Of a DNA stretch of 64,000 nt, positions 44,191-51,625 are shown one piece after another. The notes beneath the pieces were generated by a model. It made no database searches. It was not told where the DNA came from and saw only the letters and a list, made by a program, of their open reading frames with translations. The translations under genes were made by a program, and so were the position numbers. Where the stretch lies: the NCBI RefSeq assembly GCF_013409045.1, contig NZ_JACCBT010000001.1, positions 3,596,001 through 3,660,000 of the forward strand, in the 5' to 3' direction. Source of the stretch: Actinomadura citrea (lineage in GTDB: Bacteria; Actinomycetota; Actinomycetes; Streptosporangiales; Streptosporangiaceae). Numbering within the stretch: the stretch's first letter is position 1; each line of letters starts with the position of its first letter.

Positions 44191-45966
44191 ATGGCGCTCG
44201 TCACGGTTCTCCTGACCGCTCCCGGCTGGGACGGGAGCCACACTCACCACGCTCCGGCGACGCCGCCCGTCACGGTCCTGGCCGCTCTCCGTCACCTTGC
44301 GGTCGCTGCGATCGCGGTGGTCGCGGGGAGCGCCCTGCTGCGGCCGCTCGCTGGTGCACCCACCCCGGGTTGCCGGAATCTGACCCGCATGGCGGCGACG
44401 GTGGCCGCCGTCTCCCCGGTGATGGCGATCGGAATCGGAGGCGCCCTGCCGCCGCCGCTCGCGGGGATGGCGGTGCTGACGCTCGCACTGCCGCCGTTGC
44501 TCTCGCGCGCGGCCGCGAGTGCTGCCGCAGGCGCCTTGTCCACTGCGGCCCTGGCGACTTACCTGGCCACCACCCTGTCAACCGGAAGCGCCTCGGGTGT
44601 CCGCAGCGTCGTCGACGCCGCTGCGGTACTCCTCCAGGGGGTGGCCGCGGTCGTGTGGACAGGTTCGGCGGGTCACCTGGCGACGGCGCGGGCCGAGGAC
44701 CGAGACCGGACCACACGGCGGCTGCTGCCGGCGATCCTGGCGTCCACAGCGGCGCTGACTGCGGCCACGCTAGCGCGACTGACGAACGACGGCCCGCCAC
44801 CGTCCAGTGCCGCCTGGGCGGCCATCCTCGCCGCCGATGCGATCCTTGCCGGGGGCGGTGCCACAGCCGCGACGGTGGTCTGGCTCAGGCGCTCCGATCG
44901 CCCGATGACGCGGGCGCGGGGCCGTTCGGCGAGCAGGTGGGTGGGCCTCGCCGTCACGGGCTTCGCCGGAGCGGCGCTTGTGGCCATGCCGCCGCCGGCC
45001 GTACCGCCCGCGCCGGGAGTTCCGTTCATGGACGATATCGCCGCCGGCGGGCGGCTGATACCGGTTCTCGTCGCGCCTGCCCGGCCTGGCTGGAACCTCG
45101 TCCATGTCGGTGCCGACCGCGCGTACGTGGGGTCCGAGCGCGGCCGGCTCACTGCCGCGGCCGCCCGGCCCGGCACTGGAAACATCTGGGCACAGGTATG
45201 GCTTCCCGCTGGACGCAGCCGGCTGTGGGTCAAGGTCATGGGCACCATGAACGCCGTGCAGGTCGACACCGGCCCCCGTGACGGTCGTACTCCCGATCTT
45301 CGTGGATCGGATGGGCCGGAGTGCGCCAGCGTTGCCCTGGGCCGGATCCTCGCGGGGGCGACGGGTCCGCTCCGTTCCTGCCCGGCCGACCGGCTCACGG
45401 CCGCCGACGCCGCCGCGCTGAGGGCCACGGTCCGGTTCGTGGCCGCCCGCGGTGCACGCACGCTGGGCCTCGTCGCGGACTCCTCACCCCGCAGCCGGCA
45501 GGCGGCCACGATCGTACGAGCCGCGGCGCGGCACGAGCACATCACCGTCGCCGCCCCGGGCCGGGCGCGGATTCCACTGATGGTCGTGGCAGGCTGGGGG
45601 ACCGCCTACGGCGTGGTGCGTGACGTCGGCACGGGGTCCACGACCTCGCAGGGCACCTACCTCGCGCCCTGGCTGCTCAACACATCGCTGCTCGTACCGC
45701 CGGCCGGCCAGTTACTACCGCTGCGGTTCCCCACCGGTGATCCGGCAGCGGTGAAGTACATAGCCGAGTTGAGCCGCCGTTTCCCTGGCGAGCCGGCATC
45801 CGCGGCGGGATACACCGCCTGGCTGAAGACCGCCCGCGAGGGGCCGATACGGCTCTACGCGGCCTCGCCGCTCCTCGTACCCGGCATCCCGGACCATCAT
45901 CACCCCACCGGCGCGTGGCTGCCGCAGGGCAGCATCACGGCGATCACGAGCCCGCTCGCGGAGTGA
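44191..45966 (+). CDS. Large membrane protein with extracytoplasmic C-terminal domains
   Basis: A protein of 591 residues. The N-terminus has a His-rich loop (GSHTHHAP) and about seven membrane helices in residues 1-270. A segment of about 90 residues with a CopC-like strand pattern follows (GGRLIPVLVAPARPGWNLVH), and then a C-terminal domain of 200 residues with a periplasmic-binding-protein look (ILAGATGPLRSC, then LVADSSPRSRQAATIVRAAA). Length and layout recall a family annotated DUF6239, which I cannot confirm here. The ATG at 44191 follows AGGGGAAGTGGGG. With the SBP56-like gene 295 bp upstream it may form an extracytoplasmic metal or redox unit; this is inference. Confidence 0.6.
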   Translation: MALVTVLLTAPGWDGSHTHHAPATPPVTVLAALRHLAVAAIAVVAGSALLRPLAGAPTPGCRNLTRMAATVAAVSPVMAIGIGGALPPPLAGMAVLTLALPPLLSRAAASAAAGALSTAALATYLATTLSTGSASGVRSVVDAAAVLLQGVAAVVWTGSAGHLATARAEDRDRTTRRLLPAILASTAALTAATLARLTNDGPPPSSAAWAAILAADAILAGGGATAATVVWLRRSDRPMTRARGRSASRWVGLAVTGFAGAALVAMPPPAVPPAPGVPFMDDIAAGGRLIPVLVAPARPGWNLVHVGADRAYVGSERGRLTAAAARPGTGNIWAQVWLPAGRSRLWVKVMGTMNAVQVDTGPRDGRTPDLRGSDGPECASVALGRILAGATGPLRSCPADRLTAADAAALRATVRFVAARGARTLGLVADSSPRSRQAATIVRAAARHEHITVAAPGRARIPLMVVAGWGTAYGVVRDVGTGSTTSQGTYLAPWLLNTSLLVPPAGQLLPLRFPTGDPAAVKYIAELSRRFPGEPASAAGYTAWLKTAREGPIRLYAASPLLVPGIPDHHHPTGAWLPQGSITAITSPLAE

Positions 45967-46167
45967 GCCGGCCAATCTCGGAGGCCGGACGCCTCAGGCG
46001 CCAGGCGGTTCGGCGTCGGCTTCTCGACGCCGGGCACCGGCGTCAACGCCACCAAGGAAATCTCCTCCCGTCCCGGTACAGGCCGCGAGGCGTGTCGTCC
46101 GGCCGTTCGCTGTGGACGTACCTGCGTAGGGTGTGACCACACCCTTGCAGCGAGAGGTACCGGCCCC

Positions 46168-46467
46168 ATGAGGCTCGAACTCACCACCTACGAGGTCCTG
46201 CACGGTTGGGGCGTCGTCAACAGCAGTGCCGATTGGCATGCTCAGCGCAACGGCAGGCCCTCCGCGGCCGAACAGGCAGTCGGAGACCTCCTCTTCACCG
46301 CCTACGAGTGCCAGACCAACACCACGACCACGGTTGAGTTCACCGACGACGAGCGTGCGAGCCTCGCTGAGCTGATCAGCGAACACATCGCAACGTGGGG
46401 GAAGCGCGGCCAGGAGAACGCCGCAACACCTCACCTGCGCTCACTGGTCGTGAAACTGGGCGGCTGA
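46168..46467 (+). CDS. Small hypothetical protein (99 residues)
   Basis: A soluble protein starting MRLELTTYEVLHGWGVVNSS with an alpha/beta pattern. No family recognised. The ATG at 46168 has GAGAGG about 11 bases upstream. Codon use is biased as in neighbouring genes, which supports it as real. Confidence 0.6.
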   Translation: MRLELTTYEVLHGWGVVNSSADWHAQRNGRPSAAEQAVGDLLFTAYECQTNTTTTVEFTDDERASLAELISEHIATWGKRGQENAATPHLRSLVVKLGG

Positions 46468-46595
46468 CGTGCCTGCACCGGGCTGCCCACAACGAAGGTC
46501 TCTCCTTGCCGACGATGCCCTTCGGGCCGAGACCGGCCGTGCGCGCCGTGAGGTCGACGGCGGCGAGGACCGCAGGACGCGGGGATCGGCGCTGT

Positions 46596-46943
46596 ATGAG
46601 TGACCACGATGTGTTCCTCGCCGACTGCCCCGCCCGCACCACGCTGGATCTGGTAGCCGACACCTGGTCGGTCGTCGTGGTGTTCGGGCTGGGGGGTGGT
46701 CCGCACCGCTACGGCGAACTGTGCGACCGGATAGGCGGGATCAGCAAGAAGATGCTGACCCAGACGCTGCGCAAGCTAGAGCGGAACAAGCTCGTGGAGC
46801 GGCGAGTCCTGGCCACCGCGCCCGCAGGCGTGGAGTATCGGCTGACACCACTCGGGCAGAGCCTGCTCGGGCCGGTGTCGGTGCTCGCACGGTGGGCTGA
46901 GGAGCACGCCGAGGAACTGGCCGACGACGCCAGCGCCCCTTAA
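46596..46943 (+). CDS. HxlR-family regulator
   Basis: A 115-residue winged-helix protein: DCPARTTLDLVADTWSVVVV with the family Cys, then GGISKKMLTQTLRKLERNKL as the recognition region. HxlR proteins often sense redox or aldehyde stress through the N-terminal Cys. The ATG at 46596 is used; the frame runs upstream to 46395 through another gene. The reductase gene follows by 50 bp with an inverted repeat in the gap, which may be the operator. Confidence 0.88.
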   Translation: MSDHDVFLADCPARTTLDLVADTWSVVVVFGLGGGPHRYGELCDRIGGISKKMLTQTLRKLERNKLVERRVLATAPAGVEYRLTPLGQSLLGPVSVLARWAEEHAEELADDASAP

Positions 46944-46952
46944 CACAGGGCA

Positions 46953-46986
46953 GGGAACCGGATGGTTCCCCACGTCCTCCTAGCGT
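46953..46986 (+). promoter_or_regulatory. Operator and leaderless -10 of the F420 reductase-like gene
   Basis: GGGAACC (46953-46959), GGAT, GGTTCCC (46964-46970) is a perfect inverted repeat. TAGCGT at 46981-46986 lies seven bases before the ATG at 46994, the spacing for a leaderless transcript. Confidence 0.6.
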
Positions 46987-46993
46987 GGCCGTC

Positions 46994-47620
46994 ATGAGAA
47001 TCGGTGTTCTTGGTGCCGGGGTGATGGCAGACGCGCTGGGCACGCGGTGGGCCGCCAACGGCCACGAAATGATGGTCGCCGGGCGGACGGCAGGCAAGGC
47101 GCAGGCGTTGGCCCGCAAGTGGGGCGGCCGTGCGGGGAGCTTCAGGGAGGTGGCCGAGTTCTGCGACATCGCCTTGATCGCGGTCCTCTACCAAGGCATG
47201 CCGGCCACGCTGGCCGAGATAGGCGACGCGCTGCAGGGCAAGCCCATCGTCGACTGCAACAATCCAGTCGAGATCGAGAGATTCACACTGATCACAGAAC
47301 CCGGCCGGTCGATGGCGCAGAACATCGAGCGGGCGACCGGCGGACATGTGGTCAAGGCGTTCAACCTGTGCCATGCGCGCGTCTGGCAGATGCGGCCGCC
47401 GCTGTTCGACAACCGTCGCCTGGTCGTTCCCTACTGCGGTGACCACCCGGCGGCACTGGAGTCGACGCGGCAGCTGATCGCCGATATCGGGGGCGAACCA
47501 CTGCTGATCGGTGGCCTGCAGCAGGCTCTCCACCTCGAAGCGATGGCCGCGATCGTGATCTCACTGCTGTTCGGCGGACGCGACCCGCACACGGTCTTCA
47601 ACCTCGTCGACCAGAATTGA
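46994..47620 (+). CDS. NADPH:F420-oxidoreductase-like Rossmann protein
   Basis: A 208-residue protein starting MRIGVLGAGVMADALGTRW with a dinucleotide-binding motif, and with VVKAFNLCHARVWQMR in the position of the conserved catalytic-domain segment of NADPH-dependent F420 reductases (usual form VKAFNT). Such proteins pass electrons between NADP and F420 or act on related substrates. It follows the HxlR gene and its inverted-repeat operator. The ATG at 46994 fits a leaderless transcript. Whether it uses F420 is not decided by sequence. Confidence 0.85.
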   Translation: MRIGVLGAGVMADALGTRWAANGHEMMVAGRTAGKAQALARKWGGRAGSFREVAEFCDIALIAVLYQGMPATLAEIGDALQGKPIVDCNNPVEIERFTLITEPGRSMAQNIERATGGHVVKAFNLCHARVWQMRPPLFDNRRLVVPYCGDHPAALESTRQLIADIGGEPLLIGGLQQALHLEAMAAIVISLLFGGRDPHTVFNLVDQN

Positions 47621-47626
47621 GCAGGT

Positions 47627-47740
47627 GTGACCTTGGGTGCGAACATCGTGCGCGACCTGGGCGACTGGATCTGTTTCTTCGATGAGGCCGGTCAGGGCTC
47701 AGGCCGCGCCAGGAAGCTCCTGGGCGGTACACCTGCCGGG
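47627..47740 (+). pseudogene. IS630-type transposase fragment
   Basis: The frame reads VRDLGDWICFFDEAGQGSG, matching the DDE-domain start of IS630 transposases (usual form WICFEDEAGQGLRP), then degenerates. No inverted repeats or other transposase parts are present. Confidence 0.55.
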
Positions 47741-47825
47741 TTCGGTTCTCGGCAAGGTGAGATTGGGCCTTGCCGGCGCTGGACGAGGTTCCTCAAGGAC
47801 GTCGCGGGCACCGAGCCATGTGGGT

Positions 47826-47995
47826 TGCGCGCGTAGGTGCCGTCGGCGCCGGTGGTGAAGCTGCGGGTCAGCGGCCCGGAGACCGTGACGGTGGCGCCGG
47901 GCACGAGCTCGCCGCCGTCCTGACCTTGCCGGTCAGGACGGCCAGGGAGTCGAGCCTCCGTTCGACCCGGGAGACCCCCTGAACGTCGACGCGGA
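47826..47995 (-). pseudogene. Remnant of a carboxypeptidase-regulatory (CNA-like) domain
   Basis: Minus-strand frames spell VSRVERRLDSLAVLTGKV in one frame and ELVPGATVTVSGPLTRSFTT, then GADGTYA, in another, the strand pattern of a CarboxypepD_reg repeat from a large surface protein. The frames are offset, so it is a decayed piece. Confidence 0.5.
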
Positions 47996-48014
47996 CGCCG
48001 GCGAGCGGAACTGG

Positions 48015-48857
48015 TCAGTGGCTGAACGCTTCGGCGTTGCCGCGTGCCCATTCGCCGAAGGTGAGCGCGGGACGTCCGAGGAGCTCTTCAACGGTCCTGG
48101 TGGTCGGGCCCGGGACGTCTGCGTAGTCGGCGAGCGAGCCCAGCAGCCGGGAGGGGACCTCCTCGGGCAGCCCTTGTGCGAGCATCGCTTCGCGGACGCG
48201 TTCGGCCGGCAGTTCCTGGAACCTGAGATCCCGTCCGATGGCCTCAGCGATCATCTCTACCTTCGCGGGCTGGTCGAGGGACTGCGGCCCCGTGAGGGTG
48301 TAGGTGGCCCCTGAATGATCGGACGTCCGCAGGGCCTGGACGGCCACCGCCGCTATGTCGTGTTCGTGGATGGGGGAGGTGGCGGCCCGGCCGAAGGCGC
48401 CTCTCACCATTCCGGTGGCTTTGATCTGCGGCGCCCAGGCCAGCGCATTGGCGGCGAAGTCGGCCGGCCTCAGCACCGTCCACTCCAGGCCCGAGCCCGT
48501 CACGAGGTCCTCGGCGCGCTTGAACTGGTCGACGAACCGCGGTTCCCCCGCCGGGTACGCGACGGTGGCGGCGGACAACAGCACCGCCCGCCGCACACCG
48601 TGCCCGGCGGCCAGCCGCAGAAGGTCCCGTAGCCCGGGCCCGGTGGCGCGCGGACTGATCAGCATCGCCTCCACTCCCGGCAGTGCCGCATCGAGCGTGT
48701 GCGGGTGCGACGGGTCGCCGCCCACCGTCCGCGCACCAGGGGGCAGCGCGGCCGTGGAGGGCGCGCGGGTGACCGCCACGACGTCGGCGCCGTCCCCGAG
48801 CAGCAGGTCCACCGTCGGGCGGCCGACGACGCCGGTTGCTCCGATAATCAAGATCAT
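48015..48857 (-). CDS. NmrA-like NAD(P)H-binding reductase
   Basis: A 280-residue atypical SDR: MILIIGATGVVGRPTVDLL at the nucleotide site, LLSAATVAYPAGEPRFVDQF in the active-site strand, and an NmrA-type C-terminal lobe (TLTGPQSLDQPAKVEMIAEA). Proteins of this kind include quinone reductases and redox sensors. It is divergent from the oxidoreductase/ECF41 operon by about 320 bp. I see no TGTCAC-type element on its own strand with correct spacing, so membership in that regulon is unproven. Confidence 0.87.
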   Translation of the reverse strand: MILIIGATGVVGRPTVDLLLGDGADVVAVTRAPSTAALPPGARTVGGDPSHPHTLDAALPGVEAMLISPRATGPGLRDLLRLAAGHGVRRAVLLSAATVAYPAGEPRFVDQFKRAEDLVTGSGLEWTVLRPADFAANALAWAPQIKATGMVRGAFGRAATSPIHEHDIAAVAVQALRTSDHSGATYTLTGPQSLDQPAKVEMIAEAIGRDLRFQELPAERVREAMLAQGLPEEVPSRLLGSLADYADVPGPTTRTVEELLGRPALTFGEWARGNAEAFSH

Positions 48858-49106
48858 GGTGCGTTCTCCCTAGAGTTCCGTGGATCCGGGTACCTCTAAG
48901 AGAGATCGCCCCCCGCCTCCTGTGACCTCTGCCGTATGTGACGTGCACCACGGCCGGATGGCGGGCGCTCGTGCCCGAACGCCTGCGCCGGGCTCGACCC
49001 TCCTGATCCGCCGTGCGTCTGTCGGCAGTCGCCGGAGCGCAGGGAAGAAGGTCCAGGCGCGTGCCAAGTGCGGGGATGGCCTGTGATGCAGGTCACAATT
49101 GTGGAT
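48858..49106. other. Intergenic region between divergent reductase genes
   Basis: About 250 bp with no credible gene, holding the promoter of the minus-strand NmrA-like gene. Several GTGAC/GTCAC pentamers occur, but none is spaced as an ECF41 promoter on the minus strand. Confidence 0.4.
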
Positions 49107-49133
49107 TGTCACGTTCTCCGGGGCTGTCCTGTC
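49107..49133 (+). promoter_or_regulatory. ECF41-type promoter of the oxidoreductase-sigma operon
   Basis: TGTCACG (49107-49113), 16 bp, then TGTC (49130-49133), 42 bp before the start codon at 49176. It is almost the same as the element at 28829-28855: same spacer length, same -10 TGTC, and six of seven bases of the -35. Confidence 0.75.
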
Positions 49134-49175
49134 CCATGGCCGTCCTGAACGAACGAGCCCCACGGGGAGCGAGCG

Positions 49176-50357
49176 ATGAACACCAGTACCGACCACCAGA
49201 TCGTCGTCCTGGGCGCCGGCTACACCGGCCTGATCGCCACAGCTCGGCTGGCCCGCTACACCCGCAGGCTGAACACCCGCATTACCCTGGTGAACCCCTC
49301 GTCCCGCTTCACCGAGCGGCTGCGCATGCACCAGGTGGCGGCGGGCCAGGAACTCACCGACTACCAGATCCCGGTTTTGCTGAAGGGCACCGGCGTGCGA
49401 TTCCGCCAGGCCGCCGCCACCGCCATCGATACCGCCGACCGCGTGGTCACCCTCGACAACGGTGCCCGCCTCCACTACGACACGCTGGTCTATGCCCTCG
49501 GCAGCGCCACCGACACGAGCATCGTCCCCGGTACGGCGGATCACGCCTGGACCCTCAACGATCCCCGTCTGGCGCACCGCCTGTCGCGGCGGCTGCCCGA
49601 GATCGCCGCCACGGGCGGCGCGGTCACCGTCTGCGGCGGCGGGCTCACCGGCATCGAGGCGGCCGCCGAAATCGCCGAGGCGCATCCGGCGCTGACCGTC
49701 AATCTGGTCTGCGCCACCGAACCCGGCTCCATGATGGGCGAGAAGGCGCGAGCCCACCTCAACCGTGTCCTGGGCCGGCTGGGCGTGGTGCGCATGGTCG
49801 GGGTGAAGGTCACCAAAGTGCTGCCCGACGCCGTGCGTCTGGACACCGGCGAACTCGTCCCTTCGGATCTGATCCTGTGGACCAGCGGTGTGCGGGTGCC
49901 ACGGCTCGCCGCCCAGGCCGGGATCGCCACCGACGAGAAGGGGCTCATCATCACCGACCCCACCCTGCGTTCGGTTTCGCACCCGGAGATCCATGCCATC
50001 GGAGACGCGGCCCTGGTGCGGCAGGCCTGGGGGCAGGTCCACGGCACTTGCCAAAGTGGCGTGGTCACCGCCGACTACACCGCCGCTGTCATCGCCCGGC
50101 TGCTGCGCGGAAAGCCGGTGAAGCCCCTGCGCTTCGGCTACTTCCACCAGCCGGTGAGCCTGGGGCGCAAGGACGCGGTCATCCAGTTCACCAATGCCGA
50201 CGACACTCCGAAGCGGTGGTACCTGAAGGGCAAGGCCGCGGTCGTCTACAAGGAGCAGGTGAGCAGCACCCCGCCGGTGGCCGCCAAGATGTCCCGCTAT
50301 GTGAAGATGCCGGTGCAGCTGTCGAAGGGTGGCCGCGTCACCCGTAAGGCCGCATGA
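49176..50357 (+). CDS. FAD-dependent pyridine nucleotide-disulphide oxidoreductase (NDH-2-like)
   Basis: A 393-residue protein with two Rossmann motifs: IVVLGAGYTGLIATARL near the start for FAD and VTVCGGGLTGIEAAAEIAE in the middle for NAD(P)H. The C-terminal HAIGDAALVRQ is the typical second FAD contact. There is no CxxC, so it is not a disulphide reductase; type II NADH dehydrogenase-like quinone reduction is the nearest role. The ATG at 49176 follows GGGGAGCG. It overlaps the sigma gene start as ATGA, making a coupled redox gene-ECF41 pair. Confidence 0.9.
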   Translation: MNTSTDHQIVVLGAGYTGLIATARLARYTRRLNTRITLVNPSSRFTERLRMHQVAAGQELTDYQIPVLLKGTGVRFRQAAATAIDTADRVVTLDNGARLHYDTLVYALGSATDTSIVPGTADHAWTLNDPRLAHRLSRRLPEIAATGGAVTVCGGGLTGIEAAAEIAEAHPALTVNLVCATEPGSMMGEKARAHLNRVLGRLGVVRMVGVKVTKVLPDAVRLDTGELVPSDLILWTSGVRVPRLAAQAGIATDEKGLIITDPTLRSVSHPEIHAIGDAALVRQAWGQVHGTCQSGVVTADYTAAVIARLLRGKPVKPLRFGYFHQPVSLGRKDAVIQFTNADDTPKRWYLKGKAAVVYKEQVSSTPPVAAKMSRYVKMPVQLSKGGRVTRKAA

Positions 50358-51382
50358 TGTTTCACGATCCGGGGCGGAGGGTTCGTCAGGACTCCCGGCC
50401 CGCTGAACACCCGAGTATCAGACCTCTAGGCGTGATTTCGATGGAGTATCGCGATACCGGCCGGCCGTCCCCGGCACCCGAGCCGCGCGAGGCGACGACC
50501 GATCCGTTCGCCGAACACCGCCGGCTTCTGTTCGGCACCGCCTATCACATGCTGGGCAGCGTCGTCGACGCCGAGGACATCCTGCAGGACGCCTGGCTGA
50601 AATGGCATGCGGTGGACCAGGCCTCGGTGGAGCATCCCAAGTCCTACCTGGTGCGCACCGTCACCAACCTTGCCCTGAACCGCCTTACCTCCGCCCGTGC
50701 CACCCGCGAGACATATGTGGGCCCATGGCTTCCCGAACCGCTGATCACCCCATCGAACGCTGTCGAGGAGACCGAAATGGCCGACACGGTGTCGACGGCC
50801 ATGCTGGTCGTGTTCGAAACCCTCAACCCCACCGAGCGAGTCGTCTTCGTGCTGCGTGAGGTCTTCGGCTACTCCTATGCCGAGATCGGCGGCTTCCTCG
50901 ATCGCCCCCCGGCCACTGTGCGCCAGATCTCGCACCGCGCCCGTTCGCACGTTCAGGCCCGCCGCCCCCGCTTCGAAGCGGACGATGCGGCGCGCGAGGG
51001 GATCACCGAGAGGTTCATGGCCGCCTGTCGCGGCGGTGACCTCAACGCCCTCATGGAACTGCTCGCCCCGGAAGTGACGCTGTGGAACGACGGCGGGGGC
51101 ATCGTCACCGCCGCCCGCCGTCCGCTGCACGGCCCCGCCCATGTGGCGCGCTGGCTCCTGGGCGTCATGGCCAAACCGGTCTCCGCCGGCATCCGCCTGG
51201 AATCCGCGGTCGTCAACGGCGAACTGAGCGTCGTAGGCATGATCGGCGACGACCCCGTCGGCGCCCTCACCTACGACGTTCACGACGGCCGCATCGAAAA
51301 GATCCGCTTCCAGGTCAACCCCCAGAAGCTGGGCGGTGTCCGAGCGGCGGGTGGTGCCGCCTCCGACCCACCACCGAACTGA
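50354..51382 (+). CDS. ECF41-type sigma factor, second copy
   Basis: A 342-residue protein. Sigma2 shows LLFGTAYHMLGSVVDAEDIL, sigma4 shows GYSYAEIGGFLDRPPATVRQ, and the SnoaL-like C-terminus has WNDGGGIVTAA and VNPQKL, variants of the ECF41 DGGGK and NPDKL motifs. The ATG at 50354 overlaps the upstream stop as ATGA; an internal ATG at 50441 begins nearer the sigma domain and cannot be excluded. The operon promoter at 49107-49133 matches the ECF41 consensus. Two ECF41 factors of different partner type (epimerase and NDH-2-like) thus share a promoter class in one window, and cross-talk is possible. Confidence 0.92.
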   Translation: MMFHDPGRRVRQDSRPAEHPSIRPLGVISMEYRDTGRPSPAPEPREATTDPFAEHRRLLFGTAYHMLGSVVDAEDILQDAWLKWHAVDQASVEHPKSYLVRTVTNLALNRLTSARATRETYVGPWLPEPLITPSNAVEETEMADTVSTAMLVVFETLNPTERVVFVLREVFGYSYAEIGGFLDRPPATVRQISHRARSHVQARRPRFEADDAAREGITERFMAACRGGDLNALMELLAPEVTLWNDGGGIVTAARRPLHGPAHVARWLLGVMAKPVSAGIRLESAVVNGELSVVGMIGDDPVGALTYDVHDGRIEKIRFQVNPQKLGGVRAAGGAASDPPPN

Positions 51383-51415
51383 GAGCGCCGCCCCGATCAT
51401 GATGTAGAGCCGGGC

Positions 51416-51604
51416 TCACGCGGCGGGCGTCCACCACTCTTGGTTCCAGCCCTCTATACGGAGGTCGATGAGTCGGCGGAGGTTGAGGGGCGGCGGCTTG
51501 GGTGGGCGGCCAGGCATCGCCTGCGATGATGCCTCGGTGGCGGAGGCGGGGGTTTCCGCGGTAGAGGAGCCGGGCGACGGCGTGTTCGACCGGTGGCCTC
51601 CCGC
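51416..51604 (-). pseudogene. C-terminal fragment of a transposase
   Basis: The minus strand spells VEHAVARLLYRGNPRLRHRG in one frame, then after a shift LNLRRLIDLRIEGWNQEWW and a stop at 51416. The pattern (VE.A.ARL...RYRG...W...RAAALNLRRL) is the C-terminal end of IS1182/IS5-type DDE transposases. Only this end remains, next to the sigma gene. Confidence 0.6.
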
Positions 51605-51625
51605 GACGGTAGTCGGCTTTTCGTG

